Source: Charina bottae (taxonomy: Eukaryota > Chordata > Lepidosauria > Squamata > Charinaidae). Taken from it: a stretch of DNA of 64,000 nt. This document shows positions 1 through 9,815 of the stretch, piece after piece (position 1 is the first letter of the stretch; the number at the start of each line of letters is the position of its first letter). The stretch is from contig JALMGJ010000006.1 in the NCBI GenBank assembly GCA_023362775.1, forward strand, positions 9,373,501 through 9,437,500, in the 5' to 3' direction. The position numbers were made by a program, and so were the translations under genes. A model generated the notes under the pieces. It made no database searches. It saw nothing but the letters and a program-made list of their open reading frames with translations, and was not told where the DNA came from.

Positions 1-1150
1 TGTCCTGCCTGTGTTGGTGGGCGTGTTGTACTCTCCTTGGTAGTACTTTGACTGGGTTGTTGTTTACTGCTTGGTTGATTGACAGAGTTAATAGTTCCTT
101 GATTAGGGTCTATTGTGTTGTTTGATTGCTCCTCTGCTGCTAATCTTGCTGTTAATCTTGGCATATCATGTAGTTGATTGCTGGCCAAGAGGTGTTCTGG
201 TCTTCTGGCTTTTCTGTTGTCTCTTATGAATGGTATGTAAATGTTGTTTATCTCTATGTGTCTATTGATGGCTGCTTTGTCTGAGTGCCAAGCTTCCAGG
301 AATTCTCTAGCATTTTTGGATCTGGCTTGGTTTAATATGCTCACAGTTTCCCAGTTGAAAGTATGGTTAAGTCTGTCTATGTGTTGTGAGATTAAGGAGT
401 TTTCATCATGTCTTCTGACTGCTAGTTGGTGTTCATGGATGCGTTCTGCTAGTCTTCTGCCAGTCTGTCCTACATAGTGGCTGTTACAGTCCTTACACTG
501 TATGTTGTAGATAACTCCTGTTTTTTCTTCTTGGGCTACTGGGTCTTTTGGTTTACTTACGATGTTCTGAAGGGTTTTGGTTGGTTTGTGTGCTATGGTG
601 ATTCCATGTGGTTGTAACAGTCTATTAGTAGTTTCTGAGATGTTTCTGATATATGGCAGTGTAATCCTTTTCATAGCTTCTGTTGGTTTTGCTGTGGTGG
701 GTTGAGTGGTCAGGGACTTTTTGATAAAGTTGCGTGGATATCCATTTTGCTGGAAGATGCTATATAAGTGGTCTGTTTCCTTTTTCTGGTGTTCTGGGTT
801 GCTGCAGTGTGTTTGTGCTCGTCTGAATAGTATTCTTACACAGCTCCTCTTGTGGGAGGTAGGGTTATTGCTTTGGTAGTGGAGCACTTGGTTAGTGTGG
901 GTAGATTTCCGGTAGACTTGTGTTTCTAGAATGCCATCATTTCTTCTACTGATGAGGATGTCCAAGAAGGGTAGTGTGTTGTTGTTTTCTTCTTCCCTTG
1001 TGAATTTTATTCCTTTGAAGATGTTGTTGATGGTTTCATGTGTTTCTTCCAGTTGATCCTTTTTTATTATGACGAAGGTGTCATCTACATACCGGATCCA
1101 TATTTTGGGTTGTATGTGTGGGAGTGCTATCCTTTCTAGTTTCTTTCTAT
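1..1150 (-). CDS. Penelope-like element reverse transcriptase + GIY-YIG endonuclease (partial)
   Basis: Read on the minus strand, bases 1150 down to 1 are one open frame of about 383 codons with no stop, running off the window edge. In order it shows RRYVDD-type catalytic residues (reads IRYVDDTFVI near 1070-1095), the FLDILISRRNDG and QVYRKSTHTN blocks, LPYIRNISETTNRLLQPHGI, then the endonuclease core (VIYNIQC about 500, YVGQTGRRLAERIHEH about 430-475) and the REFLEAW helix. This domain order is diagnostic of Penelope-like retroelements, which copy RNA at nicked DNA ends. The 5' part is lost: the frame meets an inverted copy of the element's own end at about 1148. The open frame suggests a fairly young copy. 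Confidence 0.9.
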
Positions 1151-1362
1151 TAACTTTGTCAATCAACCAAGCAGTAAACAACAACCCAGTCAAAGTACTA
1201 CCAAGGAGAGTACAACACCCCCACCAACACAGGCAGGACATGCCAGGGTATATAAACAGAGAGCAAGTCCCACTCCCTTTTCACACTGAAGATGTTGCCT
1301 AGCCTGGCAATGAAACGTCTGCAAGAGAACAACAAGGCTCAGAGAGCACCAAGGACTCCACA
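1148..1362 (+). repeat. Inverted PLE end (C-terminal coding tail, TATA-like box and terminal region)
   Basis: On the + strand this segment matches the reverse complement of the window's first about 95 bases, then continues through GGTATATAAACAG (a TATA-like box at about 1248-1260) and CTGAAGATG...GAAACGTC to a CAGAGAGCACCAAGGA terminal stretch. It carries the element's end in opposite orientation to the coding part. Confidence 0.75.
1286..1319 (+). ncRNA. Hammerhead-ribozyme-like core in PLE end
   Basis: The segment shows CTGAAGA, a short stem (TTGCC paired with GGCAA, loop TAGCCT) and GAAACGTC. CUGANGA-stem-GAAA is the hammerhead core, and minimal hammerheads are described in PLEs (established knowledge). 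An extra base lies between CUGAAGA and the stem, and stem III would be very short, so activity is uncertain. Confidence 0.45.
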
Positions 1363-1395
1363 GATATATAGATAGATAGACAGACAGACATATCT
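1345..1395. repeat. AGAT/ACAG microsatellite
   Basis: Short run of agatatatagatagatag followed by acagacagaca, directly after the PLE. Confidence 0.7.
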
Positions 1396-1434
1396 TTTTG
1401 CATATCTTTGATTGAAAATCTCAGAAGTTTGAAA

Positions 1435-1500
1435 TATATTTATTTATTTATTTATAATTCGATTTATATCACTGCTCCATCTCCCCCTAGGGGGACTCTA
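1435..1500 (-). repeat. L2-type LINE 3' tail fragment
   Basis: A TTTA run precedes a stretch like CCATCTCCCCCTAGGGGGACTC. Read on the minus strand this is the GAGTCCC...GGAGATGG...AATAAATAA ending shared with copies at 9738, 14786 and 47950. The clade name is by recall. Confidence 0.5.
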
Positions 1501-1589
1501 TTTGCCTAATTTTTAAAACCTTATGACAATTTTTCAAGAAAAAAAATCCAAAGAGGATGGTTTGTGAGATGGGCAGCTATATAAATCCG

Positions 1590-1591
1590 AA

Positions 1592-1660
<69 letters not shown>
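1590..1660. repeat. AAAT and TA microsatellite
   Basis: About eight AAAT units are followed by about twenty TA dinucleotides. Confidence 0.9.
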
Positions 1661-1661
<1 letters not shown>

Positions 1662-2288
1662 TACGGCTTGGGATACTGAGAACTGTCTGTTTGGAAAGGA
1701 ATTCCCACAGATCTTGGCCATGCTGGCAAAGTTTGATGGGGCTTGAAGTTTCCTGCTCCTGAGGGATGGCATCCTCTAGAAGCATAGGGACCTTCTGGGA
1801 GCATTTTAGGTTAGCAGATAGGCCAGATTGTGCCCATTACAATTACTACAACTGAAATTGCTGTTGTTCCATGATATACTGTAGGATGGTAGCTCTTTGA
1901 CAAGGAGATGGGGTAATGGAGAACAGGATTGGTTTTGAAGTTGATATTATCCTCAGCTGTAGAGTAGAAACCACTGACTGTTCAGACAGGCCAACTTGTA
2001 TATTACAAAATTATAATTTCTCTCCTCGAGGGTAGGGTCACCAGGGATATTCCCATGTTATGTTTTGGCCAGCTTCCCTTGAGTTTTCTCCATTCTGGTA
2101 TCAACAGGCAGTTCTCCAATCCCATTATTATAGCAGTAGAAGCAGTCCAACATATAGAGGACCACAGCCTTGGATTTGTTTTTAGATGGAAAAAAGCTGT
2201 TTGGTCCAATCCCCAGTTATTGAGAAAGTGTTGAAGATGGACATTTCATAGAATGAGAAGTGGAGAGTGCTATGTGCACCATCTCGTT

Positions 2289-2447
2289 GAGTGTTTTTCA
2301 AACTTGGCAACTTTAAGATGTGTGGACTTCAACTCCCAGAATTCCCCAGCCAGCATGCTTCCAGAACTCCCTTCAGCACGTTTGCTGGGGACTTCTGGCA
2401 GTTGAAGTTCACACATCTTAAAAAGTTTCCAAGGTTGAAAAACACTG
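2289..2447. mobile_element. Palindromic hAT-like MITE
   Basis: Ends read GAGTGTTTTTCAAAC and GTTGAAAAACACTG, terminal inverted repeats of a family also present at 16413 and 48749. Internal text (ATGTGTGGACTTCAACTCCC) recurs inverted on the far side. Flanks atctcgtt and atcttgtc match at 6 of 8 positions, consistent with an old hAT 8-bp duplication. Confidence 0.75.
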
Positions 2448-2554
2448 ATCTTGTCCAACCCCCTTGCTAAGACAATTCCAGACCAAAAGCATGCTCTCTT
2501 AGCTACACAGTTCCTTTTCAAAAATTACTTTTCTCATCAGTATGTTTCTCCTAA

Positions 2555-2887
2555 CGGGCGTGGTGGCTCAGCGGGTAAGACGCCAGGCTTGTCGATCGGA
2601 AGATCGCAAGTTCGGAGGTTCGAATCCCTAGCCCTGCGTGCGGAGTGAGCTCCCGCACTAGCCCCAGCTCTTGCCAACCTAGCAATTCGAAAGCATGCAA
2701 ATGCAAGTAGATGAATAGGTACCACTTCGGTGGGTAGGTAACAGCGTTCCGCTCGTGTCATGCGGCCACATGACCGTGGAAGCGTCTTTGGACAACGCTG
2801 GCTCTTCGGCTAACAAACGGAGATGAGCACCGGCCCCTAGAGTTGGACACGACTGCACAAATGTGCGGGGGGAACCTTTACCTTACC
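2555..2887 (+). mobile_element. Sauria-type tRNA-derived SINE
   Basis: The 5' part resembles a tRNA with A box (TGGCTCAGCGGGTAAGA) and B box (GGTTCGAATCC). A conserved middle (CAATTCGAAAGCATGCAAAT, CCACATGACCGTGGAAGC) leads to a 3' end CTAGAGTTGGACACGACTG and CCTTTACC, a tail of the Bov-B-mobilised Sauria SINE family. Perfect 14-bp target duplications TATGTTTCTCCTAA lie at 2541-2554 and 2888-2901. The A and B boxes make it a pol III unit in principle. Confidence 0.93.
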
Positions 2888-3657
2888 TATGTTTCTCCTA
2901 ATATTCAGTTAAAATCAAGCATCTTGTAATTTAAAGCCATTAGTTCCACTCCTGCTATCTGAGGTAGCAGAGAAGGTGTCTTTGTCCTTTTCTAGGTAAC
3001 AATACCTCATGAGATTGATGGATGCTATCAAGCATGAATTAAACATATTTCATTATTCCATGCTGCTTGGTTAATGTTTGAAGGAAGACGATGCATTCAA
3101 CCTGGAAAATGTGAATAAGGGAAACGGGCATCCTGACTGGGTGCTTTGCTCTAAGCTCGAAAGCTGCTCCCACTGTATTCTTCATCATGCCACCTCCCAT
3201 CAGCCATAGCTTGTGCAAATCCACAGCCATCCACACAGCATATCCTTGCACAGGGAAGGAAGCCCCTGTTCTTGTGTCCACTCTGGAGGACTTTACCACT
3301 GTATTTCATTTCTTCAGTTTCAAGTAAAGCTTGGCATTCTTAGTCCTCAATGCAAGTTCTGTACGGTACCTTATGATAATGCACAGGGAGCAAAGTTGCC
3401 ATCAAAAGGCAAAATCGGTGCTCAGATTTGTGCCAATTGGCTTTAGCATGGCTCTCGTGAAAATCAAGAGTCAAAAAAAGAGCAGAACAAAAATAACTGC
3501 CTTTCCATACCCATCACTGCTCATAGCAGCAGCTCTAGAGGGCAAATTTGGTATAAATGGGCCAAAACATAATGTGTGAATATGGATTGCTTCTCATGCA
3601 GTATGCTTTAAAAATATATAAGTTTCGGTGAAATGCCTGTATCTGAAGATTTTTTTC

Positions 3658-3772
3658 TAAGGAAGGAAGGAAGGAAGGAAGGAAGGAAGGAAGGAAGGAA
3701 GGAAGGAAGGAAGGAAGGAAGGAAGGAAGGAAGGAAGGAAGGAAGGAAGGAAGGAAGGAAGGAAGGAAGGAG
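3658..3772. repeat. GGAA microsatellite
   Basis: Nearly perfect array of about 28 GGAA units. It creates meaningless open frames on both strands. Confidence 0.97.
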
Positions 3773-5236
3773 AAAATGGACAGGGAAAAGGTTTCTCAAG
3801 TATACTGTAGCTAGCAAGAGTCGGTAGGAACAGGAATAATGATATTCCTTTAGCTTGGTTTTCATCTCTCTGCTATTCTTCAGATGTGATGAGACTACAG
3901 ATCCCATGATTCCCATCCAGGCTGACTAGAAAAATTTAGAGTTGCCATCCCAATACACCTGGAAAGTGCCAAACTGGAAAAGGCAGCTTCAAGTCTAAAT
4001 ACTCAGTTGCTTTTCTTTATCCTCTTTGACCATTAACCTCAACGCTCCTGCAGTAAACAGTTGACTTTCAACAACCAATATTTAATCTGGACAGTCAACC
4101 AGAAACTATAATGCTAGGCCCCTAAGCTGTTCAGCTGCATTTTTAATGCAAATAAAATTCTTTTCAAATGGTAGAATATAGTATATTAAGCAATTGAGTT
4201 TCAGATGAAAGTTACCTAAGACTCGGTGCCTTGTTTTCAGGACTTTTATCTCTCCTGCACGTGCTGCTAAGACAAGACATGTTTTCAACAAGAGAGCAAT
4301 ATCCAAAACGAGGAAAAAAACATGCTGAAAAACAAATGTCTTCCAAAATTAATAGCTTTTTTTATGGCTGTTTACACCCCTATGTTTTGTAATCACGTCC
4401 TTCATAAACTTGTGATTACCACCACATTTTAATCTCATATAGGGATATACAGTATATGAGGTTATACTCATGCACTTAGACAGAGACATCTAATTTTCTT
4501 TCTTTCTTTTTTTAATGATGGAACAAATACGTTACAGCCATAACCTCTCTGTTTTTTATTCAAAGCCACTTTGATTTGTATGTTTTCAATCTTCACGAGG
4601 TTGCTTCTATTAAAATTGCTACCCTGATGAAATACGAAGCAGAAGGGGGGTAGGGGGATTATAGATTCATAAAATACTGCTGTGATGTCTTCTACAATTT
4701 ACAGCCAGTTAAGCATTCATAAATAGAATATCAGATGCCATGCGAAGCTGAGAGCTGCAAGTATTGTCTGGGACAAGTATCTCATATTCCTGTCCTTGAA
4801 ATTTATTTCTGCTTCTTTTGGAAAAGATTTTAAGAGTTGCACTTATGTCTATTGGAAACTGCCTTGTTTCTCCAGTGAGATCTTCCATGAAACAGACTTT
4901 AACCAATGTTCCCTTTTCTGTCTTTTAACCTGGCGGGAGGGATCTGCTGCGTGTTTCATAGAGCATGTTTTTGCATTAATATTTTAAAATACCCAGGGGA
5001 AGCAAAGTTTATGCCAGGGTGAGCCTAAGTTACAACCCACCCCTGGGCACTTACCTAATTTTTACTTCCCATCTCTCTGCAAATACTTTTTTTTCCAAGA
5101 GATGTAAGCATTGTTGTTGGGATCATCACACAAGCAAAGCAATGAATTCTTCTACTTTTCAAAATCCATGAACACCTAAAGCTGTTTCAATCAGACGGCT
5201 TTTCTGCACAGAACTCCATATCATGTGGATGCTGGG

Positions 5237-5446
5237 TACAGGTAATCCTCGTTTAGTGACCACAATTGGGACCAGCCACTCAGTCATTAAGTGAAGCAGT
5301 CACTAAGTGAAACCATGACTGTGCTTTTGCTTTACAGACCTGTGAAGGTTGTAAATGCAAGGATTGGTCGTAAAGTTACTTTTTCATCACCACTGTAACT
5401 CAAATGGTCACTAAATGAGGCAGTCGCTAAATGAGGACTGCCTGTA
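5237..5446. mobile_element. Tigger-like MITE, short divergent copy
   Basis: Ends TACAGGTAATCCTCG and CGAGGACTGCCTGTA-like (actual right end GAGGACTGCCTGTA) are inverted repeats flanked by TA. The inside has the CACTAAGTGA / GTCACTAAATGA repeats seen in the five longer copies, but it is about half their length. Confidence 0.8.
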
Positions 5447-6261
5447 GACCCATAGAATGCAGACATCCCAAAGTGATCACTTTCTAAGCATTTTGTTTGC
5501 AAGCTGGATATGAATGGCTCCACACCCACAGGACAAACAATGATACTATATGAACACACAATTATTTCTTGGAAATTTCTGATCACTTTTACAGTGTCAT
5601 TCTTCAGGGAAAATAAAACATGCATCTGTTATTTTATTAATTTGCTATTTTTTTTAAGTATGAAGAAGAACGGAATTCTTTTAAATCATTCCGTTGCACG
5701 TTCCTCAGAAAGTTTCCTTGAAAATTGCACTAAATGCAGTGAAGTTCATATATACATATACATATAGCTCCAAGTAAAATTTCATAGGACTGTGCACTTT
5801 TAATTTGTGTTAAAATGATGGAGTGATAAGTTTAAAGATAAAACTTTGCATGTAGCAACCGAAGAAGAAAGAAAAAAATCATCCTGTATTATCTTATGAC
5901 AGTTTCCAAAATTCACTGAGCAACAGTTTATGGGTTACAAACTAAGCACCAGGTGTCAGGTTTAGATGACCCTTCCACTTTTCTCCTCTCACAGTTCCTC
6001 ACCTGCTTCTAATTTTTAGCTCTCTAGAGCTTTCTGTTACATCTCATCTGGAAGAACCCTGCTTAGACCATACTCAGGTTACGAAGAATACAAACTGATA
6101 AATGAAGTTTTGATTTTGACTTCTTTCTCTAACTATAACAAATCAGGACATTCCTGCTTTTCAAGCCTAATTAGTATATAAAAATATGATTAGCATACAT
6201 GTGTATTTAATATTAAAACATGGCAAATGTGGAGAAACGTGGGAAAAAAAGGAGGAATCTA

Positions 6262-6307
6262 CTTCCTTCCTTCTTTCCTTCCTTTCTTCCGTCCTTTCTT
6301 CCTTCCT
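6262..6307. repeat. TTCC/TTTC-rich low-complexity stretch
   Basis: Imperfect CCTT/CTTT repeats on the + strand. Confidence 0.85.
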
Positions 6308-6623
6308 CATTACTCAAAGCCAAAACAACCAAGACAAAGTCTTTTTTAACATTAAAAGAGACCGATACTGAATTAATGAATCCATTTCTAAGCTCCAATG
6401 TTGCCCAAACAGATTTCTATGCAGAAATTGGCATGCAGTGTGACCCCTCTTTACTCACCATCCTATCTTCTGTTTTGATCTCCTTTGGAGATTCCTTCAG
6501 TCTCTGGAGCAGATCTGGGGGATGTACAAGAAGAGACCGTAAACATGGAATGTGTTGGGGGGGGGGGGACAGAATTTCCTGAGCAATAAGATAATATCAA
6601 GTATTAGACATCATGCTAACCAG

Positions 6624-6716
6624 GAATGTTTGCGGGGTTGAGGGCCAAAAATGTCAAGGTGGCAGCCACAACAACCATTTTGACTTTTTGGACCCCCTCT
6701 GCAGAGCCCCTTGAGA
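6624..6716 (-). repeat. MITE-like repeat with TCAAGATGGCAGCCA core
   Basis: Contains GTCAAGGTGGCAGCCA and an inverted AACAACCATTTTGACTTTTT half. Related copies lie at 16718, 26402 and 56948. Confidence 0.55.
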
Positions 6717-7325
6717 TTCTGAAATCTTTGCACATCCATACATGAGTCCTATAATCAGTTACAAAATTATGGAACATCTCAAAACAAGAACTCGGAAAAA
6801 GACTCATGCAGATGTATGAGAAATAGTCTAATATCTCATCTGAGTCAAGCTCGGTGCCTGGTAATTTATCCCATCCAACACTAACCAATCTGACCTTAAT
6901 TTACCAGCCAAAAATGGCTAAAGTACCATGTTCCCCCTGTACTTAATAATGCCAGTGAATGGATGTTTTCCTTCTGATTCAAATAGAAGATATGGGGACC
7001 CAACCAAATTAAACGAGGGGGCCAAAATTTAAACCACTGTCTCTTCAATCACATGGTAAATACTCCCACCAATCAAGTTCAGCTCCTGATGACTACTTGA
7101 ACACATTCATGAAGTTATCTTGACAACAGTACGGAAGTGGTCTCCCAGGATATTTTCCTATTTTTGGCTTCTCAGGCAAGTCAACACCCTGTGGCCTCCT
7201 ATCTTAAGTACTAACCAGGTCTCACTCAACGTAGCTGTCTGAGGTCAGCCAAGGTCAGCTAGGTGCTGCCACCTAGCTGGAAATGTGTGATAGACCTTTT
7301 TCCCCACCAATCTGTCCAACCACAG

Positions 7326-7484
7326 GGCTGTTCTTCACCCATTGTCGTGAAGTTTGCTGATACCCAAAAGGACAAAGAGCAAAGACGTTTACAACAGCAA
7401 TTGGCACAACAAATGCAACAGCTCAATACTGCCACTTGGGGAAACCTTACCGGCCTTGGAGGATTTACCCCACAGTACCTGGCT
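7326..7484 (+). CDS. CELF2: CELF2 coding exon A: end of RRM2 region and start of linker
   Basis: This exon encodes 53 residues starting [19 protein letters not shown] and ending TPQYLA. The acceptor is a pyrimidine-rich tract ending cacag and the donor is GCT|gtaagt; both borders are phase 0. The opening [13 protein letters not shown] is the last strand of RRM2 in CELF proteins, and the following Q-rich stretch ([12 protein letters not shown]) opens the divergent linker. CELF2 binds GU-rich RNA and controls alternative splicing, mRNA stability and translation in nucleus and cytoplasm (family knowledge). The paralogue choice rests on the WGNLTGLGG and later linker sequence, which fit CELF2 better than CELF1. 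Residue 47 is Phe (GGFTP), where I recall Leu in mammals. The preceding RRM exons were not found in bases 1-7325 and must lie upstream of the window. Confidence 0.96.
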
Positions 7485-8286
7485 GTAAGTAATCATCACG
7501 TTTGTTTACAAGCATTTTCAAAGCAAACTTGCTATGCTGGGTTAAAAGGGTACGGTTTAAATAAAGCAGGGAGGATCTCTTTCATCAAAGGGTTGTGCAA
7601 ATGAACTTATTGCATTCAATTGTCCTGCAAGGGAGGCATGAGAATATCTGAGGCTAAGACAAAGATTGCAGTGAAATTTCCTCCGATTGATGCTGTCACA
7701 TTTTAATAGATGAAGTTTCTGGGTGAATGATTGGATTCTGAAGGGATGTCCCTGCAAGCATACAGATAGAGATGTTTGCATATCTCACTGCAGCTCTGAG
7801 CTTTACACCAGTGCACTGGAAATGTGTTATACATCGATATGAAGTCTACATTTTTGTCTTTTTCTTAGCACTGAATTCTGTATATTTATGTCTTTTAATG
7901 GTTTAAGACACTTTAAGAACAGGTATCGCTGAAAGTTGAATCTCTACCTTTCAGATAAAAATTGTCTACAGGCAACTTGCTTAGCCAGCTCAGTTTCAAA
8001 CCTTAGAAGCTGCATTCGCACAACGTGCTCGGCCTGGTTAATGCCTGAGTTGCTTGCTTGCTTGTTCACGGCATAGCGTGTTGAGTGAAAGCAGTGGGTT
8101 TATTCACTCTGCGATGCAGTGCATAATGCAAAATTGGAAAATGGGTTAGTTCAGTAACCAGGTCAAGCGTACGGTATGAAGAACACAACCGAAGTGTAAA
8201 TATGTGGAACTGCAGTCTTATCTCCTGTTACCCAGGAGCAAAGCCTACTGACTTTAATGGGACTTGTTTCTAAGTAGACCTGTACA

Positions 8287-8596
8287 ATGTATAGTCGAAG
8301 GCTTTCACGGCCGGAATCCGATGGTTGTTGTGGGTTTTCCGGGCTGTGTGGCCGTGTTCTGGCAGATTTGGTTCCTAACATTTCGCCAGCAGCTGTGGCT
8401 GGCATCTTCAGAGGACAGGAGCACAGCTAGAAGATTCTCTCTGTGCCCATGACTTGTGCCCATGACTTGGGCACAGAGAGAATCTTCTAGCTGTGCTCCT
8501 GTCCTCTGAAGATGCCAGCCACAGCTACTGGCGAAACGTTAGGAACCAAATCTGCCAGAACACGGCCACACAGCCCAGAAAACCCACAACAACCAT
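8287..8596. mobile_element. Palindromic Penelope-like insertion with 12-bp target duplication
   Basis: Two arms of about 129 bp (8321-8449 and 8468-8596) are near-exact reverse complements around an 18-bp spacer; 8287-8320 (GAAGGCTTTCACGGCCGGAA) has no partner. The element is bracketed by perfect copies of TAGACCTGTACA at 8275-8286 and 8597-8608. The arms carry the CTGAAGATGCCAGCCACAGC...GCGAAACGTT motif and CCACACAGCCC text common in squamate PLE termini (by recall). It has no coding sequence, so it represents two head-to-head terminal pieces inserted as one event. Confidence 0.85.
8506..8540 (+). ncRNA. Hammerhead-like core in PLE arm (right)
   Basis: CTGAAGAT, stem GCCAG/CTGGC and GAAACGTT. 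A reverse-strand partner lies at 8376-8411 in the left arm, where the stem GCCAGC/GCTGGC is perfect but the tail reads GAAATGTT. Activity is unproven. Confidence 0.4.
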
Positions 8597-9686
8597 TAGA
8601 CCTGTACAGATTGTACTAAGGGGTTCATAATTAAGCCATCAATTCTCTCTAGTTTTTGGAATCCAGATCCAGAAACATTTGTTGGAAGCCTTATGTGCTT
8701 CACACATTCTCATACCATTTTTCTTTTTGAGATTGGTCCACTCCATAAATGGCTGCCTCACAATGGCTGTGTTCACACAACATACTTCCTCTGGTTCAGC
8801 AGCATCTGTAGGAAACTGCCGTGATGCCAAAGCAATGTCACACAAATGCCACCATTATACACTGGCATCTGACACAAGAACAGTGCACCACTTGTGGCAT
8901 TTCAGAGATAACATGGTCATGCACAAGTCGTCATTTGTCTCCCCTTCCCCCAACCCCATTTTCTGAATGTGCATAATGCGTTTTTATGTCAAGGAACCAA
9001 ATCTTGAGTTGTCGGAGAAAATGCAGGTTAGAAATGCAAGGAATGATTAAATAATGGTTTGCATTCACACAACACATAAAAATTAGCACTAAGCAAGCGC
9101 AGCACATCATATAACTAGGGTTATTACTGACTTGGTTAAGAGTTAGATGAACACAGGCAACATTTTTTATGAAATAAATTAGGATAGATTTGTGCCCAAA
9201 ATGGGTTCATACAACACTTTCTTCTCGGTACCTGAACTAACAAAACACTATTCCTGTGTTCACATATGCTGAGAAAAATAAATTATATTCTGGACTTCAT
9301 ATGATAGCCTAGTTCACCCAACATGGTTAGTCAATGGCAGGACTTTTAGCACACGCTGAACCACTAACCACCCAACCTCATTATAGCCTAATCTAAGCCG
9401 TTATGCCGAAGACCTTTTTGCATTATATAGAAGAAGTATGTAATCTCTATCTTAGATGATCAAAAATGTCTTTGGCTTTGGTAAGAAAAAGTAAGAAAAT
9501 TTAAATGAAAAATCAAGTCGCTCTTTTTTTTTTTTTGTAATATGGAGATATTCAGTGGCTGGTATATTTGTAGGAGAGGGTAGTTTGGGATGTATTTTAG
9601 CTGTGTTCACACAACACCCTTAACCAGGTCAGCTGAAGATTGGCTACATTCACACAACAAACTAAGCTTGGTCTGTTTACTTACTT

Positions 9687-9712
9687 TGTGTGTGTGTGTG
9701 TGCGTGTGCACA
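9687..9712. repeat. TG microsatellite
   Basis: Short tgtgtgtgtgtgtgcgtgtg run on the + strand. Confidence 0.85.
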
Positions 9713-9737
9713 TCTTAATAAATTGTAAGTCCAGCCT

Positions 9738-9815
9738 ATCTGGTTTATTTATTTATTTATTAGACTTTTATCACCGCGCCATCTCCCCCACAGGGGACTC
9801 TGGGCGGTTTAGGAT
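9738..9815 (-). repeat. L2-type LINE 3' tail fragment
   Basis: TTTA run followed by CCATCTCCCCCACAGGGGAC and TCTGGGCGG. Same family as 1435, 14786 and 47950. Confidence 0.55.

Larger units (their letters stand above)
1..1362 (-). mobile_element. Penelope-like retroelement with inverted terminal piece
   Basis: Bases 1-95 are repeated in reverse orientation at about 1148-1241 with only a few differences, so the 5'-truncated coding part is flanked by an oppositely oriented copy of its C-terminal/3' end. Such partial inverted arrangements (pseudo-LTRs) are typical of PLEs. The left boundary is outside the window, so target duplication cannot be tested. The right boundary, near 1362, runs into an AGAT/ACAG microsatellite. 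Confidence 0.85.
1..7325 (+). other. CELF2 intron upstream of exon A (partial)
   Basis: All of this is intron. It holds the Penelope-like element (1-1362), an L2-type tail (1435-1500), AT-rich microsatellites (1590-1660), a hAT MITE (2289-2447), a Sauria SINE (2555-2887), a GGAA array (3658-3772), a Tigger-like MITE (5237-5446), a TTCC-rich stretch (6262-6307) and a MITE-like repeat (6624-6716). I see nothing recognisable in 2900-3650, 3780-5230 and 5450-6250; 6720-7320 is likewise unassigned. No missing RRM2 exon was found. Confidence 0.8.

Noticed and set aside
2555..2640. tRNA gene, from good A and B boxes
   Set aside because: It is the tRNA-derived head of a Sauria SINE; no complete cloverleaf follows and a second copy with the same 3' end lies at 57601.
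3608..3916. Open frames rich in SFLP or GRKE repeats
   Set aside because: They are translations of the GGAA microsatellite.
1..7325. A CELF2 RRM2 exon ending MHQSQTME upstream of exon A
   Set aside because: I looked for coding text matching the family and found none; the exon should be upstream of the window.
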